Below the pieces are notes generated by a model. The model was not told the DNA's origin. It did not search any database and saw nothing but the letters and a program-made list of their open reading frames with translations. 64,000 nt of DNA, taken from NCBI RefSeq assembly GCF_009826895.1, contig NZ_WUMV01000001.1:310001-374000 (forward strand). Direction: 5' to 3'. A program made the translations under genes and the position numbers. The DNA comes from Stappia sediminis (lineage in GTDB: Bacteria > Pseudomonadota > Alphaproteobacteria > Rhizobiales > Stappiaceae). This document shows, piece by piece, positions 8,822 through 18,698 of this stretch (its first letter is position 1; each line of letters opens with the position of its first letter).

Positions 8822-9061
8822 TCATTTGGACAGGCCAGGGGGGCCTGAATGCTCGTGGTTCTTGTCGCCATAGCCCCAACCCGGCTTGCCGCCGGACCCG
8901 GCGATGGCCGGAGAGTTCATGGTCGTATGAAGCAGGAGCGTTACCGCCGGAGGCGTGAAGGCCGCGAAACGGCCAGCGCGCGCGAGAAACTCCCGACGCC
9001 CCGGATCAGCTTGATCTGAAGAACCGGCTTTGTCGGTTGACTGGGCAGACTTGTTACACAC
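8822..9061 (-). CDS. Small protein with Tat-type signal and short Gly-rich mature peptide
   Basis: A 79-residue protein facing the PqqD-HprK gene tail to tail, 41 bases apart. Its N-terminal part is polar. A twin-arginine signal follows (GRREFLARAGRFAAF, hydrophobic stretch PPAVTLLLHTTMN) with a signal-peptidase site SPAIA-GS, leaving a mature peptide of about 25 residues rich in Gly, Pro, His and Lys (KPGWGYGDKNHEHSGPPG). The GTG at 9061 has GGAG nine bases upstream. An in-frame TTG at 9094 would lengthen it but is weaker. I infer it may be a substrate or partner of the neighbouring PqqD-HprK/nucleotidyltransferase pair; nothing in the sequence proves that. Confidence 0.65.
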   Translation of the reverse strand: MCNKSAQSTDKAGSSDQADPGRREFLARAGRFAAFTPPAVTLLLHTTMNSPAIAGSGGKPGWGYGDKNHEHSGPPGLSK

Positions 9062-9416
9062 CGCTGAATACTCCTGCAAACATAAGTGTTTCAATTTATA
9101 CTCGGGAAGGCTCGGTTGCGAGACAGGAAAAACTGAAGAGATATAGTTTGATGCGAAATAGAAAAACTATTCCCATCCAATCTCGTTGGCTGAGGTCTTT
9201 CGATTTGCCGTATTGATGGAAAAATTGAAATAATATAGAAGTAATTCCGATCGAACTCGAAGCGAATTAAATTCAGCACGTTAAATTAATAGATCCGGCT
9301 TGCCGCACGGTTCCGAAAGCCAGGCCAAGGGCAGCCGAAAGCGGACGTTCGGGGCGGATATTGCCAGTCGCAGCGCTTTCGAAAATGAAGCCTTCTCGAG
9401 CCTCAGGGTCTGGACC
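9062..9416. other. AT-rich intergenic region between the Tat peptide and serB
   Basis: About 9100-9290 is much more AT-rich than its surroundings and probably carries the promoter of the leftward Tat-peptide gene. No convincing gene is present. The 12-base motif GGGTCTGGACCC at 9406-9417 touches the serB stop codon. Confidence 0.45.
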
Positions 9417-10313
9417 CTAATCCCGCGCCGCAAATTCACCGACGGAATAGCCCTGAAGATAGAGCAGGGCCGTCAGGTCGCCAAAGTCGATGCGCGCATC
9501 CGCCTGTTCGGCGACCCTGGGCTTGGCGTGATAGGCAACGCCGAGGCCGGCAAGCTCGATCATGGCAAGATCGTTCGCCCCGTCGCCGACGGCAAGGGTC
9601 TCGTCCAGATCCAGGCCCTTTTCGCCTGCAAGCTCCTGCAGGCGTGCCCGCTTGGCATCACGCCCGAGGATCGGCTCGGCGACCTTGCCGGTCAGTCTGC
9701 CGTCGTCCGTCAGAAGCGTGTTGGCGCGGTTCTCGTCAAAGCCGATCTCAGCCGCGATATGTGTCGTGAAGGCGGTGAAGCCGCCGGAGACGAGTGCGCA
9801 ATAGGCTCCGTTCGCGCGCATGGTGGCAACGAGCGTGCGCGCGCCGGGCGTCAGCGTGATGCGGTTTTCGATGACGCTTGCGATCACCGAGGCTTCGAGC
9901 CCGGCGAGCAGGGCCACGCGCTCGCGAAGGGCGGGCTCGAATTCGATCTCGCCGCGCATGGCGCGTTCGGTGATGGCCGCGATGCGGTCCTTCAGGCCAA
10001 GCTCGGCGGCGAGTTCGTCGATGCATTCCTGGCCGATCATGGTGGAATCCATGTCGGCAATGAGAAGACGCTTGCGCCGTGCAGCACCCGTCTGCGCGAA
10101 AACGTCGATCGGGCGCTCCTTCACGGCCTCGCGCATGTTCGCCGTCGTCTCGTGGGGCGGCGTGCCGTCCACCAGCGCAAGATCGACGGCGATACGCTCA
10201 TTGAGCACACGCGCTTCACCGGCTATGGAGAAGTGTTTTCCGAGCCGCGCAATGAGCTGGTCGTCGATTGCCTTCGCGTTCGGTTCGGAAACGAGAGTGG
10301 CGATCAATGGCAT
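9417..10313 (-). CDS. serB: Phosphoserine phosphatase
   Basis: A 298-residue enzyme for the last step of serine synthesis (phosphoserine to serine). An N-terminal ACT-like region (MPLIATLVSEPNAKAIDDQL) is followed by a HAD phosphatase domain: the nucleophile motif LLIADMDSTMIGQECIDE, motif II in CALVSGGFTAFTTH, and motif III/IV in VGDGANDLAMIELAGLGVAYHAKP. The start at 10313 lies back to back with miaA, a divergent arrangement common in Hyphomicrobiales. A longer frame exists upstream but would run through the divergent promoter. Confidence 0.94.
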   Translation of the reverse strand: MPLIATLVSEPNAKAIDDQLIARLGKHFSIAGEARVLNERIAVDLALVDGTPPHETTANMREAVKERPIDVFAQTGAARRKRLLIADMDSTMIGQECIDELAAELGLKDRIAAITERAMRGEIEFEPALRERVALLAGLEASVIASVIENRITLTPGARTLVATMRANGAYCALVSGGFTAFTTHIAAEIGFDENRANTLLTDDGRLTGKVAEPILGRDAKRARLQELAGEKGLDLDETLAVGDGANDLAMIELAGLGVAYHAKPRVAEQADARIDFGDLTALLYLQGYSVGEFAARD

Positions 10314-10347
10314 GCTGGCGGGTACTCGCGATGGATTTCGGAAAGGC

Positions 10348-11274
10348 GTGAGGGTGAATTTTTCTTCGCTCCTGATAGCGGGGCCGACGGCAAGCGGCAA
10401 GTCCGGCCTGGCATTGAAACTTGCCGAAACGCTGAATGGCGCCATCGTCAACGCCGATTCAATGCAGGTCTACAAGGACCTGCGGGTGCTGACCGCACGG
10501 CCGACCGTGGACGAGGAAAAGCGCGCGCCGCACCTGCTCTACGGACATGTGGATGCCGGGCGCGCCTATTCGGTGGCGCAGTGGCTGGCCGATGCGCAAT
10601 CGGCAATCGCGGATGTCGCCGCCATGGGCAGGCTGCCGATCTTCGTCGGCGGTACGGGGCTTTATTTCAAGGCGCTCACCGAGGGCTTGTCGGAAATCCC
10701 TCCGATCGACGAGGCGATACGCGCGCACTGGCGCGGCGAGGCGCAAAATCTCGGCCGCGAGCAACTCCACCAGCTGCTGGCCGAGCGCGATCCGGAGATG
10801 GCCGAACGCCTGGAGCCCGCCGACACGCAGCGCATCGTACGCGCGCTTGAGGTGATCGATGCGACCGGCCGTTCTCTTGCCGAATGGCAAAAAGCCAGGA
10901 CGGCGCCGCTCGTTGCGCCGGAATCCGCCATTCGCATCGTGCTTGCGCCCGACCGCGCCTGGCTGCACGAGCGTATCAACCGGCGCTTTGCGGAAATGGT
11001 CCAGCAGGGCGCGGTGGAGGAGGCCGTGACGCTCACCGCGCGCGGCCTTGACGCTTCGCTGCCGGCGATGAAGGCAATCGGACTGCGCGAACTGGCAAGT
11101 GCCGATTCAGGCGAGATTTCCCTGGAGGAGGCGACAGAGCGTGCGAAAACCGAGACCAGACGCTACGCGAAACGGCAGGAAACGTTTCTGCGCGGCCAAT
11201 TGAAGGACTGGCGACGCGTGGACCCGCTGGATATTGATATTAAAGGACTATCACGCGAACTCACGAAGGCGTGA
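10348..11274 (+). CDS. miaA: tRNA dimethylallyltransferase
   Basis: A 308-residue enzyme that adds a dimethylallyl group to A37 of tRNAs reading UNN codons. The P-loop is near the start (LLIAGPTASGKSGLAL), followed by the family segment VNADSMQVYKDLRVLTARPT, then YGHVDAGRAYSVAQW and the tRNA-binding C-terminal part with LPAMKAIGLREL and AKRQETFLRGQ. I chose the GTG at 10348; a second GTG at 10354 and an ATG at 10312, which would overlap the serB start, are alternatives. It is divergent from serB. In relatives ilvI-ilvH often follows; here they lie 44 kb away on the other strand. Confidence 0.93.
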   Translation: MRVNFSSLLIAGPTASGKSGLALKLAETLNGAIVNADSMQVYKDLRVLTARPTVDEEKRAPHLLYGHVDAGRAYSVAQWLADAQSAIADVAAMGRLPIFVGGTGLYFKALTEGLSEIPPIDEAIRAHWRGEAQNLGREQLHQLLAERDPEMAERLEPADTQRIVRALEVIDATGRSLAEWQKARTAPLVAPESAIRIVLAPDRAWLHERINRRFAEMVQQGAVEEAVTLTARGLDASLPAMKAIGLRELASADSGEISLEEATERAKTETRRYAKRQETFLRGQLKDWRRVDPLDIDIKGLSRELTKA

Positions 11275-11375
11275 TAATTTGCCGTGCTCGCGTTCACAGA
11301 AATGCCGCAGCGTTGATATATGGATTGCGCGGAAAAAATTGGACGAAACGGAATTGCGTCACCATTTACTCACGA

Positions 11376-11391
11376 TTAGACTTTAGTCTAA
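11376..11391. promoter_or_regulatory. 16-base inverted repeat upstream of the GNAT gene
   Basis: TTAGACTTTAGTCTAA has two perfect 7-base arms around TT. It lies 158 bases before the acetyltransferase start in a 274-base gap with no gene. An operator is plausible, but no regulator is identified. Confidence 0.35.
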
Positions 11392-11548
11392 CTAACGATG
11401 CATCACGCGCCCGTGAGCGGTATAAGGCTGCGAATCGCGTGCCAAGCTGCGAAAATAGATAACCAGAACCCTAACAAGGCCGAATAACGGCCGTAGCCGA
11501 GCGGGACGATTTGGGGAAAGGCTCCACCGCGAGCCAAAGGAGGAATAA

Positions 11549-12091
11549 ATGGAAACTCCGACAATTTTCGAGACGGAAAGGTTGCGCGTTCTCGGTTTCT
11601 CGATGTCGGATCTCCCTCTGTTGAAAGCCCTTCACTCCGACCCGGAAGTAAACCGGCACCTGGTGCCGGGCGACGAGATACAGTCGGACGCGGAAGCGGC
11701 CGAACGGCTCGACAATTTCATTCATAAGCAGGAGCGCTTCGGCTTCGGCCAGTGGAAAGTGGAAACGCTCGACGGCGAATTCGTCGGCCGCGCCGGCTTC
11801 CTCGTATTCGAACAGACCTCCGAAATCGCCCTCTCGATCTGCCTCGGCACGAAGCACTGGGGACAGGGATACGCGTCCGAGCTCGCCCCGAAGTTGATCG
11901 ACTGGTTTTTCGAGAACACCTATTACACGCATCTCATCGCCTTCGTGCTCGCCGGAAACGAACCGTCACGCCATGTGATGGAAAAGGCCGGCTTCACCTG
12001 CACCAAGCGCGTGCTGATCGACGGAAGGCCCTACGACAGGCTGCAGGTGCTTGCGCCGGCTATCGCGCGCCGCTATCCCATGACGGCATGA
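11549..12091 (+). CDS. GNAT family N-acetyltransferase (RimJ/RimL-like)
   Basis: A 180-residue acetyltransferase of the RimJ/RimL subgroup: ETERLRVLGFSMSDLPLL at the N-terminus, the acetyl-CoA-binding region around LSICLGTKHWGQGYASELAPK, and NEPSRHVMEKAGFTCTKR near the C-terminus, a standard signature for enzymes acetylating N-terminal amines of proteins or small amines. The start has a textbook AAAGGAGGAATAA site. It stands alone, 36 bases before a NUDIX gene on the same strand. The substrate cannot be told. Confidence 0.85.
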   Translation: METPTIFETERLRVLGFSMSDLPLLKALHSDPEVNRHLVPGDEIQSDAEAAERLDNFIHKQERFGFGQWKVETLDGEFVGRAGFLVFEQTSEIALSICLGTKHWGQGYASELAPKLIDWFFENTYYTHLIAFVLAGNEPSRHVMEKAGFTCTKRVLIDGRPYDRLQVLAPAIARRYPMTA

Positions 12092-12126
12092 GCCTTGGGT
12101 AATCTCGACGCATCCCGAAAGCATCC

Positions 12127-12828
12127 TTGTTGATCGAGCTTGTGCCTGTCAGACAACTCGCGGTCCGCCTGACGGGCGCGGCATGGCGTTTCGAAGCCGA
12201 AAACGCGGAAAAGATCGATGCGCATTGGCAGAAGCTGACGGCTGGAAATCCGCATTTGTGGAACGGCCGCGTGATGAAGCTTGCAAGCTTCGAGATTGAC
12301 GGCGGCGTGTTTCGCGGCTCGATGGTGGAAGCCTCCTACGCGGCGTTCCTGGCCTGGCGCGACTGGAATTATCCCGACCCTCATATTCGAAACCTTTTCG
12401 GCTCCGCCGTCATCCGCGCGCGCGGCGGAGAGCTGGTGTTCGGCAAGATGGCCGGCCATACGTCCACGGCAGGCCAGGTCTATCCGCCCGGAGGCAACCT
12501 CGATCCGGACGACCTGCGCGAGGACGGCGAAGTGGACGTGGCCGGCTCAATCGTCAGGGAGCTTGGCGAAGAGACGGGGCTGGATGCGGGCGAAGCATTG
12601 ACGCACTCGACCTTCGCACTCTTCGACGGGCCCAGGATCTCGATCTCCCGCCTGTTCGAATTTCCCTATTCGGCAGCCGATATCGTGGCAAGGATCGACG
12701 AGCACAACGCCCGCGAGGAACGCCCGGAACTGGAAGAGGCAATCGTCCTTGCCAAACCTTCCGACGCCGACGGGCTGACCATGCCGCCATTCGCACGCGC
12801 TCTCGCGGACCGGCTGCTGGCAAAATGA
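12127..12828 (+). CDS. NUDIX hydrolase
   Basis: A 233-residue NUDIX protein. The box is present as GEVDVAGSIVRELGEETGLD, with the catalytic REXXEEXG core intact; the preceding glycine (PPGGNLDPDDLRED) sits further away than in the minimal box, a small insertion. An N-terminal part of about 90 residues precedes it, as in larger members that cleave nucleotide derivatives or CoA. The start is taken as TTG 12127; TTG 12130 and GTG 12142 are alternatives, so the N-terminus is uncertain. It follows the GNAT gene closely and may be co-transcribed. Confidence 0.8.
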   Translation: MLIELVPVRQLAVRLTGAAWRFEAENAEKIDAHWQKLTAGNPHLWNGRVMKLASFEIDGGVFRGSMVEASYAAFLAWRDWNYPDPHIRNLFGSAVIRARGGELVFGKMAGHTSTAGQVYPPGGNLDPDDLREDGEVDVAGSIVRELGEETGLDAGEALTHSTFALFDGPRISISRLFEFPYSAADIVARIDEHNAREERPELEEAIVLAKPSDADGLTMPPFARALADRLLAK

Positions 12829-12916
12829 TTTGCCCCTGTTCTTGACGCTGGAAACGCGGCGGCTGCCATGCAACAGTGCGGCCCGAATTTCAGGATCGAG
12901 AAAGAAGGTTTCGCCG

Positions 12917-13828
12917 ATGGCCCGCCGCTATGCCCTGCTCGACGTTTTCACCAATCGCGCGCTTGCCGGCAACCCGCTTGCCGTGGTGCTGGACGGTGAA
13001 GGCCTTTCTGACGAACGCATGCAGGCTATCGCCAAGGAATTCAACCTTTCGGAGACGGTCTTCGTGCTGCCCGCGGAAAACCCCGCCCATTCGGCGAAGG
13101 TGCGGATCTTCACGCCAGGGCGCGAGCTTCCCTTCGCCGGGCATCCGACCGTCGGGACCGCGATCCTGCTGGCGCACGAGCGCTTCGGCGACGTCGAGGG
13201 AGATGCCGATGCCGTCGTCGTGCTGGAGGAGAAAATCGGCAACGTACGCTGCGGCGTGGTGCTGAAGGGCGGAGCCGCCGGGTTCGCGGAATTCGACGTG
13301 CCGAAGCTTTCCAGCCCAAGCATGCCCGTCGGCGCGAAGGAGCCGATCGCGGCCGCCCTTGGCCTGTCCCCGCATGAAGTCGGGTTCGAAAACCACGTGC
13401 CTTCCTGCTTCGAGGCGGGCGTGCCCTTCGCGTTCATTCCCGTCGCGAACCTCGATGCCCTGTCTCGCGCCAAGCCGCAGATGCAGGACTGGGACGGCGC
13501 CTTCGCAGCCGAACCGCACCGCGACGTCTACGTCTATTGCCGGCAGACGACGGCGCATGATTCCGCCTTTTCCGCACGCATGTTCGCGCCCACGATGGGC
13601 ATTGTCGAAGACCCGGCGACGGGCGCGGCGGCAGCCGCTTTCGCCGGCGTCGTCCGCCATTTCGACGAGCTTCTGGACGGCACGCATTTCATCCGCATCG
13701 AGCAGGGCTACCACATGGGCCGCCCGTCGCTGATCGATCTCGAAATCGATCTCGACAACGGAAAGCTTCACGGTGTGCGCATCGGCGGGCAGGCGGTCGT
13801 CGTCGCGCGCGGCGAGCTTTATCTTTGA
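12917..13828 (+). CDS. PhzF family isomerase/epimerase-like protein
   Basis: A 303-residue protein with both halves of the PhzF/diaminopimelate-epimerase-like fold: LLDVFTNRALAGNPLAVVLDGE at the start, the catalytic Glu region FNLSETVFVLP, then LPFAGHPTVGTAILL, and in the second half EDPATGAAAAAFAG. Named members isomerise phenazine precursors, but most chromosomal copies have unknown substrates and no phenazine genes are here. The ATG at 12917 follows GAAAGAAGG. It lies 89 bases after the NUDIX gene on the same strand. Confidence 0.88.
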   Translation: MARRYALLDVFTNRALAGNPLAVVLDGEGLSDERMQAIAKEFNLSETVFVLPAENPAHSAKVRIFTPGRELPFAGHPTVGTAILLAHERFGDVEGDADAVVVLEEKIGNVRCGVVLKGGAAGFAEFDVPKLSSPSMPVGAKEPIAAALGLSPHEVGFENHVPSCFEAGVPFAFIPVANLDALSRAKPQMQDWDGAFAAEPHRDVYVYCRQTTAHDSAFSARMFAPTMGIVEDPATGAAAAAFAGVVRHFDELLDGTHFIRIEQGYHMGRPSLIDLEIDLDNGKLHGVRIGGQAVVVARGELYL

Positions 13829-13982
13829 GGCGGAGTATCTTGCTTTGCCGCAAGGGATGCGCTACCAGTCTTTGCGTTAACGCTTTTCTAGCGTTTGCGG
13901 CCGACCATCTTGCGGCCGATTTCGCTCACCGGGCGGAATTCGAAACAGGCAAGCGCCAGAGCCAAGGACTTGAGCACGAGCG

Positions 13983-14099
13983 ATGATCGCCAAAGGTCAC
14001 ATTGCAGGTTCCAAAACGAACGCAATTGACGCGATCCGTGCGCGCGCGCTTGGCCGCGACCTCCTCCTACTCGGCGACCTCCTCCTTAGATGCCCCTGA
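13983..14099 (+). CDS. Leucine-rich leader peptide upstream of leuA
   Basis: A 38-codon frame ends 142 bases before leuA. Near its end it reads Leu-Leu-Leu-Leu-Gly-Asp-Leu-Leu-Leu-Arg-Cys-Pro-stop (14061-14099), seven leucine codons in nine, mostly CTC, with one CTA and one CTT. This is the hallmark of a leader peptide on which ribosomes stall when charged Leu-tRNA is low, controlling the biosynthetic gene downstream. The first possible start is ATG 13983, because a stop precedes it in frame. A hairpin overlaps the stop codon. It is too short to have been kept by chance as a protein gene; the regulatory reading is inference. Confidence 0.72.
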   Translation: MIAKGHIAGSKTNAIDAIRARALGRDLLLLGDLLLRCP

Positions 14100-14139
14100 G
14101 CGTCGGCTGACCCAATAGTCGAGGACGGGCGCTTAGGGG
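14093..14139 (+). promoter_or_regulatory. Hairpin overlapping the leu leader stop codon
   Basis: CCCCTGAGCG (14093-14102) pairs with CGCTTAGGGG (14130-14139), ten pairs with one G-U. It covers the leader stop codon, so a stalled or terminating ribosome would change whether it forms. No clear T-run follows, so it may be an anti-structure or act by another mechanism rather than as a simple terminator. Confidence 0.5.
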
Positions 14140-14241
14140 ATGAATAACGTTTCACCCGACAGATTTTCGCGCCCCGCCCTGATTGCCCAGGGATGATCAA
14201 GGCTCCGGCGGCGGCGCAGGCAGCTTGAGGAAGTTCGATCC

Positions 14242-15816
<1,575 letters not shown>

Positions 15817-15846
15817 GGCAGTTCTACGTAGATAGCCAGCTATAAA

Positions 15847-15873
15847 AAAGGCCCCGGAAATTCCGGGGCCTTT
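15847..15873 (+). terminator. Terminator between leuA and the pirin gene
   Basis: AAAGGCCCCGGAA pairs with TTCCGGGGCCTTT around a single-base gap, flanked by A-rich and T-rich tracts on each side. It can serve leuA on the plus strand and the convergent pirin gene on the minus strand. Confidence 0.85.
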
Positions 15874-15894
15874 CGCTTTCGCTTCCGCCGGGCC

Positions 15895-16797
15895 TCACCG
15901 AATGAACGTGCCGGCCCTCAGTTCGTTGAAGGCCTGGGCGAGTTCCTCGCGCGTGTTCATGACGATGGGGCCGTGCCAGGCGACCGGCTCGCGGATCGGC
16001 GCGCCGGAAACGAGCAGGAAGCGGATGCCTTGCTCGCCCGCCTGAACGACGACTTCATCGCCAGTGTCGAAGACGACGAGCGTGCGGTTGCCGCTTTCAT
16101 CGCGGATGTTCAGCTCTTCGCCCTCGAATTCCTTTTCCGTCAGCACGCCGAAGGGCTTCGATGCATCGCGGAAGGTGCCGGACCCGTCGAAAATATAGGC
16201 GAAGGCCTTGCGGTAGGTGTCGACCGGAAAGGCCTTGCGCTTGCCGGCGGGCACGAAGATATCGAGATACTGCGGCTCGGCTGCAATGCCGTCGACCGGC
16301 CCGCGCTTTCCCCAGAACTCGCCGCAGACGACGCGCACTGAGGTGCCGTCATCATCGACGATGACGGGAATGTCGGCGCCCTTGACGTCCTGATAGCGCG
16401 GCTCGGTCATCTTCAGCGAGGAGGGCAGGTTCGCCCAGAGCTGGAAGCCGTGCATGCGGCCTTTCTCGTCTCCCTTCGGCATCTCCTGATGGAGAATGCC
16501 GCGACCGGCTGTCATCCACTGCACGTCGCCCGCGCCGAGCGAACCGGCGTTTCCAAGGCTGTCGCCATGGTCGACGGTGCCAGCAAGGACATATGTGATC
16601 GTCTCAATGCCGCGATGCGGATGCCAGGGGAAGCCGGCCTTGTAGTCCTGCGGGCGCTCGTTGCGAAAATCGTCGAACAGCAGGAACGGATCGGCAAGAT
16701 CGGGATCGCCGAAACCGAAGGCGCGGTGAAGATGTACGCCGGCACCTTCCAGCGTGGGCTGGGCGCTGCTCAACTGCTTGACGGGGCGGATGGACAT
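15895..16797 (-). CDS. Pirin family protein
   Basis: A 300-residue bicupin. The N-terminal cupin carries the pirin metal-binding pattern: DPFLLFDDFRNE, FPWHPHRGIETITYVLAGTVDHGDSLGNAG with the His ligands, and WMTAGRGILHQEMP. The C-terminal cupin ends with FLLVSGAPIREPVAWHGPIVMNT. Pirins act as iron-dependent regulators or as quercetin 2,3-dioxygenase-like enzymes; which applies here cannot be said. The ATG at 16797 follows AGGAGAC; the frame extends further upstream but without a ribosome site. It shares its strand with the M56-M23 gene 115 bases upstream. Confidence 0.92.
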   Translation of the reverse strand: MSIRPVKQLSSAQPTLEGAGVHLHRAFGFGDPDLADPFLLFDDFRNERPQDYKAGFPWHPHRGIETITYVLAGTVDHGDSLGNAGSLGAGDVQWMTAGRGILHQEMPKGDEKGRMHGFQLWANLPSSLKMTEPRYQDVKGADIPVIVDDDGTSVRVVCGEFWGKRGPVDGIAAEPQYLDIFVPAGKRKAFPVDTYRKAFAYIFDGSGTFRDASKPFGVLTEKEFEGEELNIRDESGNRTLVVFDTGDEVVVQAGEQGIRFLLVSGAPIREPVAWHGPIVMNTREELAQAFNELRAGTFIR

Positions 16798-16912
16798 GGG
16801 CTGTCTCCTGATTTCACTTGAAGCCAATGTAGGGCGGAAAGTGCCCGGCTTACAGGTGGGCAGGGGGAACGGTATGTTCACCAGCTGCGAACGATACCAT
16901 TCCCGGCCATAT

Positions 16913-18295
16913 TCAGTTGCGCAACTGCGGCCAGAGGCTGACGGGATCGACCCGCCTGCGGTTCTCGAACGCTTCAAGATGAAGATGGGCGTGCCTCTGG
17001 GTCGATCCGCTCTTGCCGACGGTGGCGAAGGCTTCGCCTTTTTTCAGCCGGTCTCCGGGGTTCACCGAATAGCTGTCGACATGGGTGAAGAGCGCCCGGC
17101 GCGTCCCGTCGACGGAGCGCAGTTCCACGCCCTTGCCGTAGCGCGGCTCGCCGCGAAAGAGATCGCTCGCCTCGACGACGATCATGTCTTCCGGCGTGAA
17201 GATCGGCGTGCCGATAGGTGCCGCGATATCGACGCCTTTGTGGAACGTCCCGTCCTTGCGAATGACGCCGAAGGACACCGCCAGACGGCCCTTCACGATA
17301 TCGACCGCGCCGGGCCCGGCAAGGGAAGAGGTGGCAAGCGAGGCTCCGACGCCTGTCAGCGCGAGCGAAAAAGCAGCGGCAAATGCAAAGGAAAAGCGGC
17401 TTTTGCGGGCGGGAAACCGGCCCTCCAGAATATTCGTCATTCTCATCTTTTCGGTCCTGAATTGGAGAGTTGAGAAAGTGGCAGGCGGGCACGGCATTAC
17501 CCGATCCGTTGGGATGCGCAGGGCCGACAGCAGGATTCTTGCATAGGCCCTGCGCATTTCTTTTGGCGCTTTATCGAGAGCGGCCGCATCGGCGCGGAGC
17601 TCCGCCGCCAGACGCCACCGCCCGGCCAGAGCGCGCGCGAAGGGGTTGAACCAGAAGATTGCCACGATCAGCGAAAGAGCAGCTGCGACTTCGGGATCGC
17701 GGGCCTTCAGATGCGCCTCCTCATGCGCGACGATCATTGCAAGCTGTTGGGGTGAAGAAGTGAGAACCAGCGCCTGCGGGAGGACGATGGACCGTCGCCA
17801 TCCCGCAATCACGAAAGCGGGAATGGGAGTGTGCGTGATACCAACCGGCCAGGCGCTTCGTGGCAGGGCGGGATCGGGCGTGGCGTTCGCGGCGATTGCC
17901 GAAAGCCGCTGCCATGTGCGCGACAACCGGAGCAAGTGAACCGCCGCGCCGAAGACATAGAGTGTGATGGCGATACCGGCGCAAAGGGTTTGCCATCGAA
18001 AGGATGGGCGCGGATGCGCCAGACCGGCCTGCATTTCGGCCGGGGCGTGAAGAGCGATGCCGCCCTGCAGCGCCGAAAGACCGGACAAAGGCTGAAGTGC
18101 CGGCAGGACCGGCAACCCCAGCCGGATGCCCGCAAGCATCAGGATGACGGGTACGACCAGGGAGACGATCAAGGCCAGATGGAAGGATGGACTCACGCGC
18201 AGGGAGGGAGCGGCTTTCGTCAATGCGACGGCGCCAACCCGGAGAACGCCGCCCCAGACAAGACTGAAGGCAAGCGCGGCGAGGAACATGGTCAT
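16913..18295 (-). CDS. BlaR1-like M56 membrane protease fused to an M23 (LytM) peptidase domain
   Basis: A 460-residue fusion. The N-terminal part has several membrane helices (about residues 3-25, 40-60, 104-122, 205-225) and a cytoplasmic gluzincin site HEEAH at 191-195 with the downstream ELRAD at 232-236, as in BlaR1/MecR1. After another hydrophobic segment (about 301-325) comes an M23 domain with its zinc ligands: FHKGVDIAAPIGTPIF (His 352, Asp 356) and HAHLHLEA (HxH at 437-439). Classical BlaR1 carries a penicillin-binding sensor at this place; here a murein-peptidase or murein-sensing domain replaces it. The start overlaps the blaI stop by ATGA. A response to cell-wall damage is the natural inference. 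Confidence 0.85.
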   Translation of the reverse strand: MTMFLAALAFSLVWGGVLRVGAVALTKAAPSLRVSPSFHLALIVSLVVPVILMLAGIRLGLPVLPALQPLSGLSALQGGIALHAPAEMQAGLAHPRPSFRWQTLCAGIAITLYVFGAAVHLLRLSRTWQRLSAIAANATPDPALPRSAWPVGITHTPIPAFVIAGWRRSIVLPQALVLTSSPQQLAMIVAHEEAHLKARDPEVAAALSLIVAIFWFNPFARALAGRWRLAAELRADAAALDKAPKEMRRAYARILLSALRIPTDRVMPCPPATFSTLQFRTEKMRMTNILEGRFPARKSRFSFAFAAAFSLALTGVGASLATSSLAGPGAVDIVKGRLAVSFGVIRKDGTFHKGVDIAAPIGTPIFTPEDMIVVEASDLFRGEPRYGKGVELRSVDGTRRALFTHVDSYSVNPGDRLKKGEAFATVGKSGSTQRHAHLHLEAFENRRRVDPVSLWPQLRN

Positions 18296-18657
18296 GCGTC
18301 GTCATCCTTCGCCAGAAGCGCTTCCAGTTCGCGAAGCTCGTCGTCGCTCAAAAGGTCGCTTCCCGAAAAGGTCGAGACGGGAAGGGGCGCCTTCAGCCCA
18401 AGGACATTCTCGACGAAATCGCGCGTCATCGCGGCGATGGTCGGCAGCTTTTCGGCGCTCGCCTGATAGACATTGATGCCGTGAAGATCCCGCCGGGAAA
18501 CGAGACCCTTGGCGACCATGCGATCGAGCGTTTTGCGCGTCGAGGAAGGCGACCAGCCGAGTTCACCGGCCACCATCTCATGCAGTTCGCGTGCGCTCAG
18601 TTCTTCCTTCTGCCACAAGGACCTGAGAAGAAGGAGCTCGCTCGCAGAAGGTTTCAT
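18292..18657 (-). CDS. blaI: BlaI/MecI/CopY family repressor
   Basis: A 121-residue winged-helix repressor: KPSASELLLLRSLWQKEELSARELHEMV, then GWSPSSTRKTLDRMVAKGLVSR, the usual recognition-helix region, then a dimerisation tail. BlaI proteins are cleaved when their M56 partner is activated. That partner is the next gene, overlapping by ATGA. I chose ATG 18657 because family members begin right at this motif and the length fits; ATG 18705 would add 16 residues. An inverted repeat at 18699-18712 lies just upstream and may be the autoregulatory operator. Confidence 0.86.
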   Translation of the reverse strand: MKPSASELLLLRSLWQKEELSARELHEMVAGELGWSPSSTRKTLDRMVAKGLVSRRDLHGINVYQASAEKLPTIAAMTRDFVENVLGLKAPLPVSTFSGSDLLSDDELRELEALLAKDDDA

Positions 18658-18698
18658 TCCGGATTCTGCCTTGATCGTGGAATCGATGTCGCGAAGAT

